Source: Corythucha ciliata (lineage: Eukaryota > Arthropoda > Insecta > Hemiptera > Tingidae). From it: a DNA stretch of 64,000 nucleotides. Location: contig CM075938.1 of assembly GCA_038030265.1 (NCBI GenBank), positions 44,447,189 through 44,511,188 of the forward strand, in the 5' to 3' direction. The position numbers were made by a program, and so were the translations under genes. Every line of letters starts with the position of its first letter. The stretch's first letter is position 1. Shown here piece after piece: positions 11,284-22,175 of this stretch. A model generated the notes under the pieces. It did no database searches, was not told where the DNA came from, and worked only from the letters and a program-made list of their open reading frames with translations.

Positions 11284-11577
11284 GAACCCCTATGGTGTAA
11301 TGGATACACTGCTCGCTTCGCAACCCAGCGGGCCTGGGTTCGAATCCAGCCATTGCCCATTACACTATAAAGCTGCGGCAAGCTGTGACACGGCACTCTC
11401 GGCTTCGTGTGGGCGTTCCCGGCGATGTGCGTTCAACAAACCGCGCACCGACCGAAACGCCCGCGTAGTACGGGTGTGAAGTGCACAGTTAGATCTGAGT
11501 ATGGAGTAGGAGCCCAAGAGAAGCTTAGGGCTGCCCGGCGCCCAAAAACAAAAAAATAATATATAAATAAAAAATTA
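11284..11577 (+). mobile_element. tRNA-derived SINE, Arg-like head
   Basis: Bases ~11,284-11,358 look like a tRNA. They hold a perfect A box TGGTGTAATGG (11,293-11,303), a TCG triplet in the anticodon position (Arg) and a perfect B box GGTTCGAATCC (11,337-11,347). The T stem has mismatches, so this is a SINE head and not a working tRNA. A ~170-bp unrelated body follows, then an A-rich tail (from ~11,539 to 11,577). The B box is intact, so Pol III transcription is conceivable. The 5' boundary was set at the tRNA start; no clean target duplication was seen. Confidence 0.7.
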
Positions 11578-11985
11578 AAACCCCCTTCAATACGCAGTCC
11601 CCCCCTCGCTAATTTTTCCCTTAGATATGTACATGGTTCCGTACGTAACGCGGGCTATGATGAGAGACATCAATATGGTGGTCATTGATTTGTTCATGTG
11701 ACGTTGTCTCCGTGATGTATAGCCTTTAATTTAACGGTGTGACTATGTAAGGGCTGAGCGGGGTCGGCCCCATGGCATAATTCCGAGATTTCTGGTTAGA
11801 ATCAGGAAGAATACTGAAATAATTCATGAAAATTGTATCTACAGCCGTTTATATGTATATGTCTACTGTATAGGGAGGGGGATGTGTGATTGATTGATGT
11901 TCATAGGTATGGACATGTTTTATTATTGTTGATTTCACACACAGGCGCAGTTACACTGCCAAATTAATTTCTTCGCAATTTACAG
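11578..11985. other. Sequence upstream of the ankyrin exon; putative intron end
   Basis: No gene recognised. It ends with two possible 3' splice sites, ...GATTTCACACACAG at 11,944 and ...CTTCGCAATTTACAG at 11,985. Both leave the ankyrin frame open downstream. Upstream exons could not be identified. Confidence 0.4.
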
Positions 11986-13894
11986 ATGGGCTCAGGAGAC
12001 TGACTTTCTCGGGAAGCTGGCCGTATTAGAAGAGATGTACTGGAAATCAGTATTTATTGCTTTCAAAATTGGTGGACGCATCGGTGGGAGTGATTCTTCT
12101 CCCGTCTTCAAAGCTATCGAATTGAATCACATTGATTTCCTTCGCCTCTACTTCTTGGACCCTTTGGTAAACACGGAAATAACTCTGAACGGCACGTCTG
12201 GACTTACGCCATTGGTTTACGCCTGCTTCTCAGCTGGCCCTCCAGACTTAGACTTGGAATCGACGAAGAAACTCGAAATCATTAAATTTTTGATTTCGAA
12301 GGGAGCGAACGTCAACAGCCGTTGCGAGACTAACGGGTTACCTGCCCTTGGAATTTCAAACGTGACTGCCCTTTACATAGCTATTAAAAATAAGAACGTA
12401 CCGTTGATCCGTCTACTTCTTGATAAAGGAGCCGACCCACGAGTACAAATGTCTCCGCATAAAATTACTCCACTTCTTCAAGCCGCACATAACAATCTTC
12501 CCGAGATTTGTGGTAGGCTCATTGAGTTAGGAGCTGACATCAACTGTCAAGATGTCGACGGAAACACACCTTTGATTATAGCATGCGCTGCCCGAAGTTA
12601 CAGTGTGGCTAAGTTATTGATAAATAAAAAAGCTAACGTTAACATCCCCAGTAAGCGACAAGTAACAGCACTTCATGCTGCTGTCTTTGGTGGTAGTTCC
12701 GAAATAATACAGCTTTTGCTTCGAAGTGGTTCTAACGTTAACGTTAAAACAATTGAAGGCCACTCTCCACTGGACATGGCTATTTTCATGAAGAAGAATA
12801 AATTGAAAAAACTGCTCGTTGAAGCGAAAGGAATGGGAACGCTTAAAAAGAGGAGCAGAGCCCCTAATCCTCTCCAATCTTATTTGGTGCCAAATTTCGG
12901 AGGCATGACATCGCTTCACGTTGCTGCCTTGAATAATTACATCGATGATGTGAAGTACTTATTGGATCGAGGAGACAACGTCAACGTTACCGAAGGAGAA
13001 GGACAAACCCCGTTGTTCACAGCAGTATTGGGTGGCGGTGTTAAAATCGTTGAATTCTTATTGAAGTCGAACGCAGATCCCAATGTCGTGAACATTCACG
13101 GAATGACTCCTCTTCATTTGGCTGCGTATGCTGGTTTAGTCGAAATATCTCAGACTCTTATAAATTACGGATCAATAGTTGATGCTCTCCCGAACTCGAT
13201 AGTACGGCCTCTTCTGATCAGTGCTGCGGCGGCTTGTCAGCTACCGCTTCCTGAAATTGTCAAGTTTAGAAAATCAAAAATAGCCAGGATGCTAATACAG
13301 CACGGGGCTGCTATCGACGGAAACTATAATGGTTTTTCACCTTTGGAATATGCAGTTGAGACCGAAAATCTCCTATTGGCGACGCTTCTTCAACGACAGC
13401 TGCAACTTTTCCAATTCGTCAAAAGCAATAATTTAATTGAACTAAGAAAGTGCATCGCGAGTGGAGCTATCCTGGATTGTCGAAGCGTTCAATTCGGTTC
13501 ACCCCTGCAGTACGCTGTCGTGAAAAACAGTCTCGAAATCGTAGCTGCACTTATCAAAAGTGGGGCCGACGTTAATTACGCACCAGCGGGCCAAAATACG
13601 GCTCTACACTACGCTGCTAAATTCAACTACGCCAACATTGTTCGCCATCTCCTGATGAACGGTGCAGCTTTTGACGTTCAAACCGCTAAATCGGGAAAGA
13701 CTCCTTTAGCCATTTGCTTGGATAACAACGCGGAAGACTGTGAAACGGCTGTACTTCTGAAAACTGTGGAAGCCATGTTTGAACAAGGGAGCGTGTGTGA
13801 CATTGACGCGACGAATGAAAATCGTGATCTTTTCTTAAAGGTTCGTAATTGCAAAGGGCAGTCGGTTGGCGATGTTCAGCGAGCCGAGGACTGA
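11986..13894 (+). CDS. Ankyrin-repeat protein, last or only large exon
   Basis: The frame from the ATG at 12,035 encodes 619 residues ending at TGA 13,892-13,894. About 13-14 ankyrin repeats are visible from TPL/TAL-type signatures at residues 58, 111, 145, 178, 211, 244, 292, 325, 358, 391, 435, 489, 522 and 556. They form two blocks joined by a basic linker (about 270-288, KKRSRAPN). Many repeats keep the helix and turn pattern (for example DGNTPLIIACA, GADVN). No signal peptide, membrane segment or other domain is seen, so the role is probably protein binding; the partner is unknown. The frame stays open upstream of the ATG as ...WAQETDFLGKLAVLEE to a good splice acceptor at 11,985, so I infer an exon starting at 11,986. 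No internal intron is apparent. The alternative is a single-exon gene starting at 12,035. Confidence 0.85.
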
Positions 13895-14121
13895 TTCAAC
13901 ATGGACGGCTCACCTCAACCATTTTATCTTATTTCGTTCAATTTTTTTTTTACCAGTTCCTATTCTTTTTTACCATAATTTGTGGTTTTTCTTTTTACTG
14001 TTCTGCTTGTTATTGCTACTTTGTTAAGTAATCGTGAATCAAATTACAAATTAATTTCGATCTCAAAGCATTACTTGTGTAAGAGGCTTACAATCTTAAG
14101 CCATTTGACAATTACTTGATT

Positions 14122-14127
14122 AATAAA
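14122..14127 (+). terminator. Polyadenylation signal AATAAA
   Basis: A canonical AATAAA lies 228 bp after the ankyrin stop codon, at the end of an AT-rich 3'-UTR-like stretch with T-runs. It is the first AATAAA I see after the stop and a plausible end of the transcript. Confidence 0.5.
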
Positions 14128-14339
14128 ACAACGTTAATTTTCCTCATTAAAATGTCTTCCAGAACAAAAGCTTTCCTGGTCTGGTTCTTGCTGTGCATTG
14201 AGGGATTCTTCTGTGCGGGGAGGCTCCTGTAATACTGTAAAACCAAATTGAGGGAATTTCGCTTTATCAAACTGTATTTTGCCGGCGATGTTTTTAGTCT
14301 TCCTGTACCAAATGCCATGCTCGTCAAAATCAAACATGG

Positions 14340-14990
14340 ATTCATACCTAAATTTTGCGTATTTTCACTCTTTCAAAAAACAAATTTCGTTGCATTTAGC
14401 TCTTTTTCTAAAATCAATTTTGCTTCGTCTTGTTCGAAAAATTGATTTTGCTTCTTCAAATTGCGTCAGTTGGCAGGTTTTAACCTGTGTTTTGCGGATT
14501 TGCTTTCTTTCTAGCATTCTTTTAAGGCAGATTTTGTTCCTTCGACCCCAATTTCACCACGAGCTTGAGCCTGGGGCCCTTGAAAGTATTTTTTTTTTCT
14601 TGGGAGTGTTTTTTCAAAGATTAAACCCTGGACGCTTTTCATGAGACTCTGGGACATCTTCACAGGGCTGGCTCCGTGAAAATCACAATTTGATGGGGCT
14701 AACTCTGTGAAAAACACGATTTTGATGGGGCTGGCTACCTGAATAAATACGATTTCACCGAATTGGGTCTTGGGCCATTAAAAACCAGTTTCTCTGGACA
14801 GGTTCACCTAAAAAAACTTTTTTCGTTGGTTTTGGTTCTACATAAATCTAATTTTGCACAGTTGACCAATTCAAAAAGCAAATTCTGTGTTCCGACCTCA
14901 GAAAGAATTTGGGGGAGTTGGCTGATTGAAAACAAATTTCTCGACCCAAAAAATAAAATTCTGTGGGGCTAGCCTGCAGAAAAAATAAAA
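14340..14990 (+). repeat. F4 minisatellite array
   Basis: Degenerate ~30-bp units alternate a TTTGGCTCTTTC-like part with AAAAACAAATTTCG- or AAAATCAATTTTG-like parts; later units carry GGGGCTGGCT or GGGCCTTG. The same family occurs at 39.4-40.2 and 48.7-49.1 kb. No gene. Confidence 0.65.
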
Positions 14991-15099
14991 TTGAGCGCTT
15001 TTGACCCATTCAGAAAGCGTGAGTATGAGCAGTGCCGGCGTTAGACATTTGGCGAACCCGGGCGAACCTTTCACTGTCGCCACCATCCAGTCACCGTTC

Positions 15100-15950
15100 A
15101 GAATAAGCTGCGATTTGGCGTTTTCTCCATTTTAACAGCTTCACCTCAATTTCATCGGTGAGTTAGCTACCATTTGTCTACATTTTAACCGAGAATAAGC
15201 GCTTTGCCGGAATTTTTGCCGCGATTTTTCTACATTTTTGCCGTAAATTAGCGTTATTTTCTAATTGGCCAGGAAGTTGCCTCCGGAAACCGCGGCTAAC
15301 CATTTTCTCAATTTTCTGTAAATTATCTTTTCTCCAATTAACCCCCAATATTCATTTTTTTTATTTTAGCCGCTACTCATAGATTTTTCTACATTTTAAC
15401 CATTGCGATTCAGAGTTTTCCCCAATTTTCGTGCGAATTACCAACGCTTTCTTTGAATTTGACCACGGATTCGCGATTGTTTCACTTTCTTGCACAAAGT
15501 TACCATCAGAAGCCGCGAATTGAAGGTTTATCCATTTAAACTGAAAATTAGGGGGTTTCCCTCACATAGCGCTTCTTCTCAATTTTTTCGTTGCATTAGC
15601 GATTTTTCTCCTTTTTTGCCGCGAATTAGCGTTTTCTCTGAATTTTTGCAGGAATTAGTATCTTTCCACGGGTTTAGCCGCTAATGAGCGAGTTTTCTCA
15701 ATTAGTGATTTTTTTCGCTTTTAGCTGTGAATTAGCGCTTTTTCAAAGTTTAAGCCTCGATCTTGCCTTCAGAAGCCAAAAATTGTCGTTTTCTTACTTC
15801 TAACCTCAAGTTAGTTTTTTTTTTCTAAACTTTATCCGCGGAAGTTTCAAAGAAACTTTAGCCTCGAAATAGTTAAGTATTTTTCATAATTGGAGCAAAT
15901 AAGCTAATCCCCAGTTTTTTTAGGTCTTCAAGCGGATAAAGATGAGAAGG
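15100..15950 (-). repeat. F1 array, minus orientation
   Basis: Units read as CGCGAATTAGCGTTTTTCTC plus AATTTTAGC on the plus strand. Longer variant units with TTGCC(T)TCAGAAGCC-like inserts occur at ~15,264-15,295, 15,491-15,525 and 15,751-15,785. It abuts an oppositely oriented array at ~15,955. Confidence 0.85.
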
Positions 15951-15954
15951 CGAA

Positions 15955-17010
15955 CTAGTATGCTGTTCTTGGGGCAAGTACGCAGCAAAAATGTTTGGGA
16001 AAAGCGCTAATATTCGTGGCTAGAACTGTGAAAAAGAGTTCATTCGCAGTACCTATCTCGATGGAACTTCCAGGCCAAAATTGAGAAAAAATCGCTGATA
16101 TATACCTTGTATATATGCAACTTTACACGGCTAAAATTAAGAAAAAAAAGGTCATTTGCAGTTGTATGGTAAAATTGATACGTGTCTTTTTTGCAAGCGT
16201 GAATAGGCAAAAACGGCAAGAAAAAACGCTAACTCTAGGCTACAAAAGTAAGAAAAAAATCGCGGCAAAAATTGAAAAGAAGAACATCACATACCAGCGA
16301 ACAAACTAAACAGTAATTCGGGGTTAAAATTGAGAAAAAAAGGGCCAAGTCGGAACTGAATTAAATTGCATCACGGATACAAAAAAAGCCGCTAATTCAC
16401 AGCTAAATTTGCGAAATACGCTAATTCAAGACTTAAATTTATAAGAATGGCTAATTAGCAGCTAAAATTGAGACATTCGGGTTAAATAACTGCTAAAATT
16501 GAGAAAAACCGCTATAGTATGTATAATTCATGGAAAAACACTAATTTGCTGAAAATGTCTAGAAAAAACGTTAATTCACGGATACAGATGAACAAAATCG
16601 GCTAATCCACGGCTAAAATTTAGTAATACGCTGATCTGCGGCTAAAATTCAGGAAAACACTTCTCAAGGCAACTTCGGACGTACAATTGAGAAAAAGCAC
16701 TAATCCATAAATAAAAGTGAAAAAATAACGATATTACGGGTGCAACAATAGTTCATACACCAATAATTTGCGACCAACATTGAGGAAAATCGCTTATTAT
16801 AGCGCGGCTGAAATTAAGTTAAACACTAATGTGCACCACTAAGTGAGAAAATGTGCTAATTCGCTGCTGAAAAGGTAAAAAATCAATAATTTTCAGCAAA
16901 AATTGAGGAAAACTCCAATTAGTGGCAAAATTTAGAAAAATCGCTAACATGGGATAAATACTAAAAAATAAGAGAAAGTGGTAATTCACGGCTAAAATTG
17001 AGGAATGAAT
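15955..17010 (+). repeat. F1 array, plus orientation
   Basis: It begins at TGCTGTTCTTGGGGCAAGTA (15,960) and runs as plus-oriented units such as GCTAATTCACGGCTAAAATT. With the preceding array it forms a head-to-head pair about 1.9 kb long. Divergence between units is high. Confidence 0.85.
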
Positions 17011-18480
17011 AATTCACGAATAAGGTGTAGACGAGGCTGCAATTCGCTGTAAATCAGATACTCCAATCCGTAGCATCAGAAGGATAAAAAATCATTCACA
17101 TATTTCCATCGAGTTACTTGATAGCTAACTTCAAATATCTGCTGTGTATTAGTTCTGTGTGCGCTCTGGCCTCTGTTGATCTCTAGATTAGACGATCCCA
17201 ACGCTCCTTTTAAATTAATTTATTTCGAATTCTATAGTTTTTAAATATTCATGTATCAAATGCGCTTCGTTGGCCATTTTTTCTCATTCGTCTTTTGCCC
17301 CCTTATTTTGCTAGTCGCGCCCCTTAGGACACGGCACCCCCGGGCGATCACCCGGCTCCCCCCCCCCCCACCAATTAAAGCCGGCGTTGAGTATGAGCAA
17401 AAAAGGCGCTTGAGAACGATTAATTTCCCTTTAACTCCCGGGGGGCTTAAATCCGCCAATGGGATTGTAAGCTGAAGTACCTACACGTGTTTTATGGCCA
17501 AAATTATCAAAATTAAAATTTGTAAGTTTCCGTGCCCCGGAAACGTTATTCGTCACTTTTTCTAAAAATGAATGGCCCGCCAGAAAAAAAACAACAAAAA
17601 CCTATTTTTTGCCTATTTTTTTTTTTTTTTTTATTTATTCGCTCATGGCGTTCTTTGATAGAATTTATTGAGGAAAGAGTTGGAAAAAGTAAAAAAATCG
17701 CGCGGGAAATATTTTTAATTAATTTTTAAAGTAATGAGTTTCGCGATGGAGGGGGTTTTGACAGAAGTGGCCTTGTGACGTCAATACCGCTAGCGTGTTT
17801 TGACAGTTGACAGGCTTATCACATGCAACCGAACCTGAATGCTGGTTTCATTGCTTTTCAACTGAGTACATATGTTTGAATGCAACAAGGAAAACAACAT
17901 TTCAGTGCATTTAATTTTTCTGACGAAATAGGACAATAAATAGGAACGCAGCACACCAAGGCAAAACAGCGAAGCAATGAACGTGCAAGTACTTGTAAAC
18001 AGTAAGGTTCTATGATTGTTGCAGTGATACTTGATGAGGGGTGAAGTGGTTAGGCACATGGTAGGTGAGGATGGAATGGGATCGTGCCTGAGAGGGGTTG
18101 GTTGGCGGTTGTGACGTCACATTTCCAACCCTCGTCTAAGTCGATCAGCTCGTAATTCACGGATGTTTTAAAATTCAATTAAAAATCGCAGCCTGCACCT
18201 ATTGAGTTGCGGTTTTCACCATTCTCTTTTATTTAAGAACCACTCTCGACCGAGAACGAAAAAAAAAAAATCATGCAAGTTCGCCATCAACGTTTGTCTT
18301 ATTGCATTGTGAAGTTACTAGTCGAAGAAACTAGACGGTAAAATATATAAAATTGAAAAGAATGTTCAACTCAACGAAACCATTTAAATTTATCTAAACT
18401 TATTTTACATTTTATTTTAACATTCAATAAAAAAATAAAGTTGTCCGCAAAGTTACTCGAAGAATCCGTCAATACGCGTT
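17011..18480. other. Mostly unassigned; one transposon-end fragment
   Basis: At ~17,330-17,462 a GC-rich stretch with a C-run ends in AAATCCGCCAATGGG, which resembles the GGCGGAT-type terminus of hAT-like elements. A poly-T tract lies at ~17,620 and an A-run at ~18,261. The remainder has no recognised gene or repeat. Confidence 0.4.
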
Positions 18481-18610
18481 TTCTAAATTTCAGCTGTGAG
18501 TCAGTGCTTTTTCTCAATATTAACAGCCACAAATTTTAGCAAGTTTTCTAATCTCAGCTGCGAATCAGCGTTTTTCTCAATTTTACAAGCGAATTTAGCC
18601 ATTCGGTTGC
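18481..18610 (-). repeat. Short F1 array, minus orientation
   Basis: About four to five units such as CAGCTGCGAATCAGCG with TTTTTCTCAATTTTA between them. Confidence 0.7.
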
Positions 18611-18649
18611 ATATCATGCACTTGAAAATCCTGATTTTTTCATCTTTAA

Positions 18650-19435
18650 CCTTTTTGGGGTCTCATCCGAAGGGGGCCCGGGGCGGTCCGCCCCCCTCGC
18701 CACTGCGTTGGTACGCTAGAAGCATTTCTCTCAAAGCCGAAGACATTTTGCAGCGCTTTGCCAAAATCTCAAGCAATTTTGAATTTGTGCTAGATTGTTT
18801 TTTTTTTTTTTTTTTTTGTTTTTTTGTTTTTTTTTGTGATGTTAATCTCGTATAGTGTTCATGAGAATCATAATTAAATTCGTTTCAGTGCTTTACGATA
18901 ACAATTGTCATTCAATCAAGTTCCGCCAGTAATCCCCCCCCCCCCCACATGGATTTCGTGTGAAAAACCGCCCCCTCCGTGCTGGGTGGCCGGATCCTAT
19001 CACAATTAAAATGGTTGTCACGTGGATACAACCCGCGTTATTTCATGTAACACCCCATCGTACTTCAGCCCCTGTGCAACTTATCAAAATTATCTTCATT
19101 TTTCGAGAGAATTAATTTCTTTAGGCTGCATAGCAGGCGCGGATCCAGAGTCAGCTTGAGGAGGGGGCCATATTATGAGTCCATCCGGTCCCCTCCCCTA
19201 GAAATATATCATACGTCACACAGTTGCTAGACAGACACAGTTTTCAATGGTATCAATCTCTGATAATTGGAAAATTAAGGAAACCCAAAGGCAGGAAAAG
19301 TGAAAACAACAACAACAACAACTACATTCAACGTAACGTGAACTATTAGTTTGGCAAAAATATGCCTCCCGCTGAATGAAGTGAACTCAGCGCAGTGGTG
19401 GAGGGGAAGCTCTTATGTCCCACGGCTACCACCGT
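18650..19435. mobile_element. Transposon-end remnants
   Basis: Contains GGGGGCCCGGGGCGGTCC up to CGCCACTG (~18,675-18,708), a C-run at 18,936, and a segment (19,009-19,076) that is the inverted counterpart of ~9,600-9,670. It also holds CAGGCGCGGATCCAGAGTCA at 19,134 and an (AAC)n tract at 19,308-19,321. These look like ends of several hAT-like elements; none is complete. Confidence 0.4.
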
Positions 19436-19440
19436 GATTT

Positions 19441-19590
19441 TAACCCGGAAAATCTGTTTTTTTAGTGAGCGAAATCCGGGAAATTACTTTTTATTGAGTG
19501 AAACCAGCTAAAAACGGTTCTTAGTGCGCAAAATCGGCGCAATCAGCCAATGAAATAGGCCACCCAGCAAAGTTGGTTCAATGGCAAACA
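19441..19590 (+). repeat. Short degenerate repeat, GTGAGCGAAATCCGGG type
   Basis: About four units of 30-35 bp of the form TTTTTAGTGAGCGAAATCCG. Similar wording (GGGCAAAATCCGGGAAATTG) occurs at ~37,165-37,190 and, more weakly, at ~27,838-27,865. Confidence 0.45.
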
Positions 19591-19599
19591 AATTTACCC

Positions 19600-20790
19600 A
19601 AATTGACAGTCTTCTCATAAAATTGCCGATTTGCTCATAAAATTGAAAATTTTCTAATAAAATTGACAATTTCCCTATAAAATTGAATATTTCCTTGTAA
19701 AATTGAAATTTTCCTTATAACAAATACAGTTTCCTCATAGAATTGACAATTTCCTCATGAAATTGACAATTTCCCAATAAATTGATTATTTCTTCATGAA
19801 ATTGACAATTTCCTTGTAACATATACCATTTCCTCATAGAATTGACAATTTCCTCATAAAATTGGCAATTTTCCAACAAAATAGACAATTTCCTCATAAA
19901 ATTATACATTTCCTCATAAAATAGACAATTTCCCCGTAAACGTTATTATTTCCTATAAAATTGCCAATTTCCCCATAAAAGTGACAGTTATTTCCTCATA
20001 AAAGGGACTATTTACTCTAAAAATTGACAATTTCCTCATATAACTGACAGTTTTCTGATAAAATTCACCATTTCCTCAAAATTGACAATATCCTTAAAAA
20101 GCAAACAATTTCCTCATAAAATTGACAATTCACCCTTAAAATTGATCATTTCCGCGTATAATGGGCTATTCATATTAAAAATGACAAGTTTAAATCCAAA
20201 ATAAACGATCACCAATTACTGTATTAACAAATCAGTCATGGGACAAAATTAATAAGTTCGAAGGACCAAAATTAAATCATTGAGGATGAGTTACAATTAC
20301 CATGTTAAATTGACGATTTTAGCTTCAAATTGATAAAAAGTTTTAATTAAATTGACAATGCGCTTATGAAAAGGTCAATTTGAAAATTTCTTCGTGAAAC
20401 TGACAATTTCGTCCTAGAATTAACGATTCCTAGAAAATTTACGGTTTCCTCTTGAAAGTAACAATTTCCAATTCGAACTTACAATTTCCTTACAAAATTC
20501 GAAATTCATTCAAAAAGGGAAATTTTCTCATTATACCTATTGACAATTCCTCATACAATATGTCATTTTCTTCATAAAATTGACTATTAGCTTATCAAAC
20601 TGACAATGTACTCATCAAATTGACACCTTTTAGACTTAAAATTTCCTCATAAAATCAACCATAATGCTCATAAGCTTAAGATGCCTTACAAAATTGAAAA
20701 TTTTCACATAAAACAGACAATTTCGTTATGAAGTTGCCCATTTTTTCGTGAAACCGAAGAGTTTTTTCATAAAATAGACAATAATGTCAC
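19600..20790 (+). repeat. F2 minisatellite array, ~20-bp unit
   Basis: Dozens of units of TTTCCTCATAAAATTGACAA run for ~1.2 kb. The first 500 bp are the most regular; later units drift in both length and sequence. On the minus strand this creates a short repetitive frame (QFHEEIVNSMRK-like) that is a product of the repeat and not a gene. Confidence 0.9.
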
Positions 20791-20799
20791 CTTAACATT

Positions 20800-21120
20800 G
20801 CTCTTGGTGAAGCGTTTCGCATATTTGTAGGCCTTGACGCTGCATTTCACGTAAATGTGGCGATTCACGTGAGTGTTTTCCCGAATGTTGCATTTTGCCC
20901 GCCGTGGGGCATTTTGCGTAGTTTACTCGTTGTGCCGCGGCCTTTCGAAAGAGTTTTTTTTCCCCAACAATGTGGCGTTTCGCTAAATGTTTGCCCTTGG
21001 CGCGACCTTTCGCGTAAATTTATCCCTTGGCGTACGTGGTCGCGTTCCATGACGTCAACTTTCCCCTCAGTGAAGGCCATTCGCGAGAGTTTTTCCCTTA
21101 AATAACTTGGCATTTCGCGT
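20800..21120 (+). repeat. F7 degenerate repeat
   Basis: Units of ~28-33 bp contain GGCATTTCGCGTAAATG-like and CCCTTGGCG-like words. It directly follows F2 and is more GC-rich. The open frames on both strands follow the repeat. Confidence 0.55.
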
Positions 21121-21224
21121 CTCTCGAGAACCTCTGACCCTCGAGCCTCTGAGAAAATGATCCTAAAATTATAGGTAATCACCCCTCCTCGATGGGATTT
21201 TGGAGGACGTTTTGATTTTTTTTT

Positions 21225-21315
21225 GTTTGTTTGTTTTTTGTTTTTTTGCGCGAGTGACCTCGATTCCAAGGGAGGGGCCATGGCCCCGGTGGCCCCTCCC
21301 TTGGATCCGCCACTG
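21225..21315 (-). mobile_element. hAT-like terminus
   Basis: Read on the minus strand it begins CAGTGGCGGATCCAAGGGAG and continues into GGGGCC-rich sequence followed by an A/C-rich tract. The same CAGTGGCGGATC end occurs at ~37,129 and ~60,697. No paired left end was found. Confidence 0.5.
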
Positions 21316-21869
21316 CTGCATAGGCTCCACGAGACGCATAGCGTAGAGCTTGTGAACGGGGTCCAATGATTCCTTCGTAAATTAGTCGATACAATTTAAA
21401 ACCCGAAAATTGTTGTTCACGGCAAACTCGCAATAGTGAAAGAGGAAATTGGGAAGGGATCTTCCGACTTGTCTTTCTCCACTATTTTGCTGCACTACCT
21501 AAATCCAAATTTCGTTTATTCTTTCAACGCAAGATATCTCTTGTTGGTTGTTATTCTCACTTAGTCTACGGTTCACTTCAGAGTTTCCCCGCTTTTATAA
21601 GTAATCACATCTAAAAGCTTTGATTCATAGTGGGCTTAGTGCAATACGTCAATTTTTGCCCTATTTCCGTGCTTGCAATGTACAAGGGAATTTTATTTTT
21701 CCTACCAAAATCAAACTACCAAGCTTTTGACATATTTCCCACTAGGAGGCTCTGCTTGCGGACCTCTTTTACGCCGCGCAACTTGGACTCCTTTCTGCTT
21801 TCATCCTTCGCAACCAGCCCACCTCCTTTTTTTGTGTGGGAGAAGAGAGTGAGAGTGTGCGAGTGAGGG

Positions 21870-22175
21870 AGTGAGTAAACGAGCTTGAGGCAGCTTCAGC
21901 AGTTCAGTATCTATCTGAAGCGCAGTGAAGCAATAAGTGGTTGAAAGGAGTGTGTTTGTATCGTGTGACGCGTGTGTCATTTCATATTATTTAGTGCGTT
22001 TTTCGAGTGCTTTATCGACCTGTGAAGTGAATTGCTCAGCCGGCAAGCGTCTTGCGTGAGAAATTAGCAGGAAATGTTATTCTTTCCATCTGTGATCTTT
22101 AAAATTAAATGCTAGCCAGATCGACTAGTCGGTTGGCTCAAGCTGTCGAGCTTTACGTAAAAGTTCAGTGGGCCA
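21870..22175 (+). promoter_or_regulatory. Possible 5'-UTR/promoter region
   Basis: A non-repetitive stretch with GAGTGAG repeats leads to CAGCAGTTCAGTATC at ~21,896-21,910, which contains the arthropod initiator TCAGT. Purine-rich, UTR-like sequence with several GTGTG words follows. No TATA box or downstream promoter element is evident and no coding exon follows, so this is only a suggestion. Confidence 0.2.

Noticed and set aside
11159..11396. Two minus-strand frames
   Set aside because: They are antisense to the SINE tRNA head and body.
12614..12919. Minus-strand frame within the ankyrin gene
   Set aside because: Shadow of the coding strand, which has clear ankyrin signatures.
19715..19909. 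Minus-strand frame with QFHEEIVNSMRK repeats
   Set aside because: A by-product of the 20-bp F2 repeat.
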